From CAYJHC01 sp964370035 (lineage in GTDB: Bacteria; Bacillota; Clostridia; Peptostreptococcales; Anaerovoracaceae), in contig CAYJGT010000015.1 in assembly GCA_964370035.1 (NCBI GenBank), positions 1 to 29,937 on the forward strand: 29,937 bases of DNA. Reading direction: 5' to 3'. The notes beneath the pieces were generated by a model that was given only the letters and a program-made list of their open reading frames with translations, was not told where the DNA came from and did no database searches. The translations under genes were made by a program, and so were the position numbers. Below, one piece after another: positions 24,993 through 29,937 of this stretch; the first letter of the stretch is position 1; each line of letters begins with the position of its first letter.

Positions 24993-26420
24993 TTATAACT
25001 CTTTTAACAGTTCACTAGTACAACAAGTAATTATTAGAAGTCCATCTATTGGTATGTCATCTAATGCTTTTCTAATGGCATCTTTCCTATCCAGAATTAT
25101 TTCATAGTCACAATTTGTGCTCTTAATTCCTTCCTCAATTTGCTTACATATTTCCTTTGGTTTCTCACTTCCGGGTTTATGCGAAACAATATATGCCTTA
25201 TCTGAAAAGCCACCAATAATTCTTCCTGCAGACCTTCTTCTATCCTGTCCTCTCTCTCCAACACAGCCAAAGACTGAATATATAGGCCTTTCTTTATAGT
25301 TGGTCTCAACAAACTCCTTTAGAGCTTTATAACTCAAATCATTATGTGCATAATCAAAAAGCACCTCTCTATCATCAATTATATGGAATTCCATTCTTCC
25401 TTCCACTTTTGCTTTTTTTAACCCTGATTTAATTGAATTTGCACCCACACCACATTTATATGCAATTGCAATTGCACAAAGGGAGTTACTAAAATTAAAC
25501 CTTCCTTTAATTGGCAAAAAAAATTCCTCATCAAAATCCTTTGTGCGAACTTTAAACGATAATCCTTCCTCAAGTTCTTCTAAATCATACCCATAAATAT
25601 CCGCTCTTTCACAGGTACCAAAGGTTAGAATTTGCTCGTTATAAGGGCTATCTATCGCCTCTTTAATTATTTCTTTATGTTGAGGGATATCTACATTTAT
25701 TATTGCACATTTTGATTTAAAAATTAACTTTTTTTTCGATTCAAAGTAATCTTCTAAATTTGGATGTTCTAGTTCGCTAATATGGTCTTTTCCAAAATTC
25801 AAGAAACAACCAATATCATAATTAATTCCTGTTAATCTTCCATACTTTAGCCCTTGGCTAGAAACTTCCATAATAAAGTGCTTTAATCCGTTATTTACAG
25901 ATTTATTTAAATAACTATATACGTCTAGTGCTTCTGGTGTAGTAAGATTAGCTATTTCTTCAGCATTGCCATAATAGTTTTTAATGCTGCTAGTAATTCC
26001 TACACAATCTTTTGGTTCTCCTTCATTGAGAATAGTCTTAGTCAAAAAAGCAGTCGTAGACTTCCCTTTTGTCCCAGTAATTCCAATAGTATTAATCCTA
26101 TCCCATGGTCTCTGATAAAATATATCTCCAGCAATAGACATTGCAGAGTTTATATCAGTCACCACAACATTTGTAGTTGTTGAGGTTAATTGCTCATTTA
26201 ATAAGCTTTCTGAAACTATAACATTTGCACCTTTTTTCAAAGCATCTTGCAAATATTCTTTTTTGAATTTTTTGCCTTTAACAAAAAACATATAGTCTTT
26301 CTCAACTTTTTCCGAGTTATAAGCAATTCCTTTTACTTGAATATTTAAAGTGCACTTCTGTTCTGGTAACACCAATAGCTTGCTTTCTTTCAATCCCGCT
26401 AAATAATCAGCTATATTCAT
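24993..26420 (-). CDS. MurE-like Mur ligase, variant with altered amino-acid site
   Basis: A 475-residue Mur ligase family protein. ATP motif ITGTKGKST (114-122, where MurE has TNGKT), TTP (160-162), EVSSQGLKYGR (185-195, where MurE has EVSSHAL), the carbamylated-lysine region YFESKKKLIF, GRME (341-344) and DYAHND (356-361) are present. These include UDP-MurNAc-dipeptide contacts known from MurE. The DNPR motif that recognises diaminopimelate is replaced by HKPG (414-417), and the protein ends before any KGHE element. The third-residue substrate is therefore unknown, and a role outside peptidoglycan stem synthesis is possible. AAAGGAG lies five bases before ATG 26420. It heads an operon with the response regulator and kinase. 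Confidence 0.85.
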   Translation of the reverse strand: MNIADYLAGLKESKLLVLPEQKCTLNIQVKGIAYNSEKVEKDYMFFVKGKKFKKEYLQDALKKGANVIVSESLLNEQLTSTTTNVVVTDINSAMSIAGDIFYQRPWDRINTIGITGTKGKSTTAFLTKTILNEGEPKDCVGITSSIKNYYGNAEEIANLTTPEALDVYSYLNKSVNNGLKHFIMEVSSQGLKYGRLTGINYDIGCFLNFGKDHISELEHPNLEDYFESKKKLIFKSKCAIINVDIPQHKEIIKEAIDSPYNEQILTFGTCERADIYGYDLEELEEGLSFKVRTKDFDEEFFLPIKGRFNFSNSLCAIAIAYKCGVGANSIKSGLKKAKVEGRMEFHIIDDREVLFDYAHNDLSYKALKEFVETNYKERPIYSVFGCVGERGQDRRRSAGRIIGGFSDKAYIVSHKPGSEKPKEICKQIEEGIKSTNCDYEIILDRKDAIRKALDDIPIDGLLIITCCTSELLKEL

Positions 26421-26487
26421 AACAACTCCTTTCAACCCTTCAATTAGTATAATTTTGTCATGTGTTATAAATGTGAACTAATTTTCT

Positions 26488-26518
26488 CTCTTTTAATGAA
26501 TCCTTTTCATTAAAAGAG
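26488..26518. repeat. 13-bp perfect hairpin upstream of the first MurE-like gene
   Basis: CTCTTTTAATGAA (26488-26500) pairs with TTCATTAAAAGAG (26506-26518) around a 5-base loop. Neither strand shows a run of T directly after the stem, so it is a poor intrinsic terminator. It ends 68 bases upstream of the MurE-like ATG and may be a leader structure or operator. Confidence 0.55.
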
Positions 26519-26572
26519 GTAGCATTTGTTTTAGAGTATTATGCATTTCTTCTAAATTTTATGTTAAATAAA

Positions 26573-26607
26573 TACCGACCTCTTTGTCTAAAGACTAGAA
26601 GTCGGTA
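26573..26607 (-). terminator. Probable terminator of the oadA-like gene
   Basis: TACCGAC (26573-26579) pairs with GTCGGTA (26601-26607), with further partial pairing inside. On the minus strand the stem is followed by TTTATTTAA. It lies seven bases after the stop codon of the carboxyltransferase gene. Confidence 0.6.
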
Positions 26608-26613
26608 AAATTG

Positions 26614-28014
26614 TTATACTATTGGGTAAACTGAGTTTTCTTCATCTAACATGCTAAGGTCTAATTTTTCTTGCCTTGCCATTCGGTTCTTAAAGAATGT
26701 CTCTGCTGGTTTAGGGAAAAACGCCTGTGTTAAAACATCTTCAGGCTGTTGCATATATGCAGCTGCTGCCTTTTTCGCCTCTTCCATTTCAGGCGCTATT
26801 AAGTCTGCTGGCCTACAAGTAACTTGTTCTTCGCCCTTTAATATTTTTTCTACTACTTCGGCTTTTACCGGTTGTGTAGTCTTTCCATACATTCCTTTCA
26901 CTAACATTTTAGCTTCATTTGGAACCAACTTATATCTTTCTCCACCAATAACATTCATTACCGCTTGAGTTCCAACTATTTGGCTTGAAGGCGTAACTAA
27001 TGGTGGGAATCCAAAGTCTTCCCTTACTCTTGGTATTTCTTTTAAAACTTCTTCAAATTTATCCATAGCATTGGCTTCTTTCAATTGATTTACTAAATTT
27101 GAAAGCATCCCTCCTGGAACTTGATAAACTAAAGTATTAATATCAACTCCCATAAGTTTCGGATCAAGTAAGCCGCTAGCAATATACTTTTCTCTTATTG
27201 GAGTAAAATATTCAGCCATTTGGTTAAGTAATTCCATATCTAACCCTGTATCATACTCAGTGCCTTGGAATGCAGCTACCATTGGTTCTGTAGGTGGCTG
27301 AGAGGTTCCTTCAGCAAATGGTGAAATTGCAGTATCTATAATATCCACTCCAGCTTCTACGGCCTTCATATATGTCATGCTTCCAAGTCCACTTGTAGCA
27401 TGAGTATGCAATTCAATCGGAATAGATAGTGATTCTTTTAGAGCCTTAATCATTGAAGCTGTATTATAAGGATCACATAATCCTGCCATATCTTTAATGC
27501 AAATAGAGTCGGCACCCATTTGCTCTAGTTCTTTTCCTAAAGTTATAAACATTTCATTAGTATGTACTGGACTTTTTGTATAAGAAATAGTTCCCTGTGC
27601 ATGTCCACCAAATTTTTTAGTAGCTTTAATTGCAGCTTCTAAATTCCTTGTATCATTTAACGCATCAAATATTCTAATAATATCAATGCCATTAGATATT
27701 GCTCTATCTACAAATTCTTCTACTACATCATCAGCATAATGCTTATACCCTAACAAGTTTTGACCTCTTAAAAGCATTTGTAGTTTAGTTTTCTTAAAGC
27801 GGCTACGTAATGTACGAAGTCTTTCCCAAGGGTCTTCCTCCAAGAATCTAATACATGCATCATATGTGGCACCACCCCAGCATTCAACTGCATTATAACC
27901 TACATTATCCATTGTTTCAAGAATAGGAAGCATCTCCGCAGTAGTCATTCTTGTCGCTATTAAAGATTGATGTCCATCTCTTAATACTGTTTCTGTAATT
28001 TTTACTTTTCCCAT
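26614..28014 (-). CDS. oadA: Oxaloacetate decarboxylase alpha / pyruvate carboxylase subunit B, without biotin domain
   Basis: A 466-residue carboxyltransferase that moves a carboxyl group between oxaloacetate and biotin. Metal ligands fit the family: Asp13 in LRDG, Lys174 in IKDMAGL (carbamylated in relatives) and His203/His205 in HTHATSG. RGQNLLGY (83-90) and VPGGMLSNL are also typical. The chain stops after the PYC_OADA domain, so biotin must be carried by a separate protein not seen here. ATG 28014 is chosen because AAAGGA lies six bases upstream. Whether it works in the decarboxylase or the carboxylase direction cannot be told from this window. Confidence 0.92.
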   Translation of the reverse strand: MGKVKITETVLRDGHQSLIATRMTTAEMLPILETMDNVGYNAVECWGGATYDACIRFLEEDPWERLRTLRSRFKKTKLQMLLRGQNLLGYKHYADDVVEEFVDRAISNGIDIIRIFDALNDTRNLEAAIKATKKFGGHAQGTISYTKSPVHTNEMFITLGKELEQMGADSICIKDMAGLCDPYNTASMIKALKESLSIPIELHTHATSGLGSMTYMKAVEAGVDIIDTAISPFAEGTSQPPTEPMVAAFQGTEYDTGLDMELLNQMAEYFTPIREKYIASGLLDPKLMGVDINTLVYQVPGGMLSNLVNQLKEANAMDKFEEVLKEIPRVREDFGFPPLVTPSSQIVGTQAVMNVIGGERYKLVPNEAKMLVKGMYGKTTQPVKAEVVEKILKGEEQVTCRPADLIAPEMEEAKKAAAAYMQQPEDVLTQAFFPKPAETFFKNRMARQEKLDLSMLDEENSVYPIV

Positions 28015-28061
28015 TTTATTTCCTTTCATAAGGTTTATCGTTCTATGCGTATATACTAACA

Positions 28062-28090
28062 ATTGTACTAGTTTTTGTACATAATATCAA
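28062..28090 (-). promoter_or_regulatory. Promoter of the oadA-like gene
   Basis: On the minus strand TTGATA (28090-28085) and TACAAT (28067-28062) are 17 bases apart. Transcription would start near 28055, about 40 bases before the ATG. Confidence 0.7.
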
Positions 28091-28276
28091 TAATATTATT
28101 TTATTTTTTTCTTATTCTATAGCTATAACAGTAGTTTTTCTGAAAAAGCACAAAGAATAATGGCCTTGCGTTTACTTTCTCTACCCTAACATTTGACATA
28201 AAAACAAATTATAACTATGAGAGTCATTAAAATAAACTATCTAACTGCCCTTCTCTCTAAATAAAATTAAATATAC

Positions 28277-29743
28277 TTAATTAATGTCATATTCTCGTAT
28301 CATTTTTTCAACATCAGCATAATCGACACAAAGTAATAGTACACTATTTTCATCCATAATTTTCATTGCTTCAAAAAAAGCCTCTACTCTATCTTGTATC
28401 ACCCTATATTCTCCATTAACAGACTCTATTCCTCCAACGATATCTTTAATTACGTCTTCAAAAGGCTCAGCTCCATTAATGTCTTCTGTTACAAAGCAAA
28501 AATCTGAACATCTACCTACAATCTGCCCCATTGGTGTCCTTCTTAAAAATGCTCTGTCGGCAGTTCCTCCTATTATGCTTATTATTCTCTTTTCAGGGTA
28601 ATCATTTTTAACAAAATCAAATAATGCTTTAAAACTTATTTCGTTATGAGCATAATCATCGATTATCAGCCATCCATCTTTATTATAAAAGTGCTCCATT
28701 CTACCCTTAACTTTGACCTTTGATAGTGCGTCTTTTATTACATAAAAAGGAATTCCTTGGCTACGGCAGGCGGCTATAGCACAAAGAGCATTTGATATAT
28801 TAAATGAGCCTCTCATAGAAAGATAAACTTCTTCAACTTTACCATTTTCCTTCACTTTGAAACTTTGTCCTTCTCCTTTATTTTTAATTTCAAAACCATA
28901 AACATCAGCTTCTGGGTTGCATCCATAAGTTATTATTTCTTCGTTAATATCCTGCTCCATAGCATATTCAATCAATTCTGCCTTTTCTGGAATATCAAAA
29001 TTAATAACTGCTTTTTTTGAAAATTCAAAAAGTTTCTTTTTTGAGTTTAAATAATCTTCAATATCTTCATGTTCAACATCTCCAATATGGTCTTCTCCAA
29101 AATTCGAAAAGCAGCCTACCTCAAAGCTAATGCCTGCAACTCGATCATACTTTAAGCCTTGACTTGAAACTTCCATCGTAACATATTCCAGATTATGCTC
29201 TGATGATTTTTTTAAATATTTGTAAACATCTAAAGAGATCGGTGTTGTAAGTCTATTCATTACAATTTCTTCTCCAAAATAGTTCTTTATTCCACTAATC
29301 ACCCCTGATTCCTTTGTTTTTAAGAAGGTATCAAGTATTTCCTTTATATATAATACAGTTGTGGATTTTCCCTTAGTTCCTGTAACTGCAATAATATTAA
29401 GATTTATTGCTTCAAAATTAAAAAATTTATTGGAAATAATAGCCATTGCTCTTTCAATATTATTAACAATGACTTCTTTTCCTTTTATACTTTTTTCTTT
29501 TCCTTTTATGTTCAATTTATCAAGTCTTACTATTAAGGTTGCTTGCTTTGACAAAGCTTCCTCTAAATACTCAGGTTTAAAGTTAACTCCCTTACCAATA
29601 AATATTCCATTATTTAAGTTTTCTTTCGAGTTATAATTTAATGTTTCAATTTTTTTCCCTAATAATTCTTCCTTAACATCACAATAAGAAATTAATTCAT
29701 TTTCATACAATAAATCCAAATATTCTTTTACCGTATAAATCAA
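28277..29743 (-). CDS. Second MurE-like Mur ligase, variant with altered amino-acid site
   Basis: A 488-residue paralogue of the MurE-like protein at 24993. It shares the unusual motifs TGTKGKST (121-128), TTP (166-168), EVSSQGLKYDR (191-201), NFGEDHIGDVEH, GRME (347-350) and DYAHNE (363-368), so the two form one subfamily distinct from standard MurE. The DNPR position reads DINGAE (421-426) and there is no KGHE element at the C terminus. The start is TTG at 29743 with AAGGTG about five bases upstream, a weak but usable site. It is followed by the oadA-like gene, which has its own promoter. Confidence 0.85.
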   Translation of the reverse strand: MIYTVKEYLDLLYENELISYCDVKEELLGKKIETLNYNSKENLNNGIFIGKGVNFKPEYLEEALSKQATLIVRLDKLNIKGKEKSIKGKEVIVNNIERAMAIISNKFFNFEAINLNIIAVTGTKGKSTTVLYIKEILDTFLKTKESGVISGIKNYFGEEIVMNRLTTPISLDVYKYLKKSSEHNLEYVTMEVSSQGLKYDRVAGISFEVGCFSNFGEDHIGDVEHEDIEDYLNSKKKLFEFSKKAVINFDIPEKAELIEYAMEQDINEEIITYGCNPEADVYGFEIKNKGEGQSFKVKENGKVEEVYLSMRGSFNISNALCAIAACRSQGIPFYVIKDALSKVKVKGRMEHFYNKDGWLIIDDYAHNEISFKALFDFVKNDYPEKRIISIIGGTADRAFLRRTPMGQIVGRCSDFCFVTEDINGAEPFEDVIKDIVGGIESVNGEYRVIQDRVEAFFEAMKIMDENSVLLLCVDYADVEKMIREYDIN

Positions 29744-29899
29744 CGCGCACCTTCTCTCTTCAAAACTCTGTCATCATACCTCACAATTATAACACTTATT
29801 CAACATTATTAATAGTGATATTATTTTTTTATATGTTTATGTCTTATATAGCAACACATCCAAAATTTTTAAAGTAAGTGCAAAACCTTGAATTTAATG

Positions 29900-29937
29900 T
29901 TGCATTTAGTCTAAGAAGGATTTAAGCTTGCATTTAG
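29900..29937. repeat. Direct repeat at the right edge
   Basis: TTGCATTTAG occurs at 29900-29909 and 29928-29937, 28 bases apart, in the intergenic region upstream of the second MurE-like gene. The window ends at the second copy, so any longer array cannot be seen. Confidence 0.5.

Noticed and set aside
1..29937. tRNA genes, CRISPR arrays, insertion sequences, T-box or other known riboswitches
   Set aside because: I looked in all intergenic gaps and found no cloverleaf, regularly spaced repeat array, transposase or recognisable riboswitch core; a covariance-model search would be needed to exclude weak cases.

Overview
The window is low-GC chromosomal DNA with strong AGGAGG-type ribosome binding sites, several TTG starts and anaerobic metabolism genes. 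Class III ribonucleotide reductase (nrdDG), pyruvate phosphate dikinase, a stand-alone oxaloacetate decarboxylase/pyruvate carboxylase alpha subunit and the single-chain glycyl-tRNA synthetase all point to an anaerobic Firmicute of the class Clostridia. I cannot name a genus. No tRNA, rRNA, CRISPR, transposon or phage gene was found, so this looks like core chromosome with some lineage-specific genes between the housekeeping blocks.

Layout, left to right. At the left edge a minus-strand gene is cut after its first codons (1-32). A YitT-type membrane protein runs on the plus strand (487-1356). Minus-strand genes follow: a Na/Pi cotransporter with a PhoU tail (1503-3194) and an unrecognised protein with a faint CpaE/TadZ look (3347-4252). 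Next comes one long minus-strand operon read from 12711 down to 4432: phoH, ybeY, cdd, era, recO, a UBA/DUF4342 protein, glyS and ppdK. It has an extended -10 promoter near 12745 and ends in a strong terminator at 4365-4398. Further right on the minus strand are an EAL phosphodiesterase (12864-14111), a hotdog thioesterase-like protein (14341-14706), the rpsU-yqeY pair and the nrdD-nrdG pair.

A short plus-strand island (19045-21435) holds a membrane-anchored PepD-like protein that has lost most metal ligands, and an MscS channel. The MscS gene overlaps tail-to-tail with a DUF1461 membrane protein. A small CxxC/CxxC protein (22546-22728) follows. It converges on a minus-strand operon of a MurE-like ligase, an OmpR-type response regulator and a sensor kinase (26420 down to 22790). 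An OadA-type carboxyltransferase (26614-28014) and a second MurE-like ligase (28277-29743) complete the window.

How the genes fit together: the long operon serves ribosome maturation (YbeY, Era), RNA or stress functions (PhoH), DNA repair (RecO), pyrimidine salvage (Cdd), glycine charging and PEP/pyruvate interconversion. PpdK and OadA both act at the PEP/pyruvate/oxaloacetate node. The most unusual content is (i) the PepD-like protein with its catalytic centre erased, (ii) two diverged MurE paralogues that keep the ATP and UDP-muramyl-dipeptide motifs but lack the DNPR and KGHE elements that select the third amino acid, one of them in an operon with a two-component system, and (iii) a small zinc-ribbon protein with a leader that may mask its ribosome binding site.
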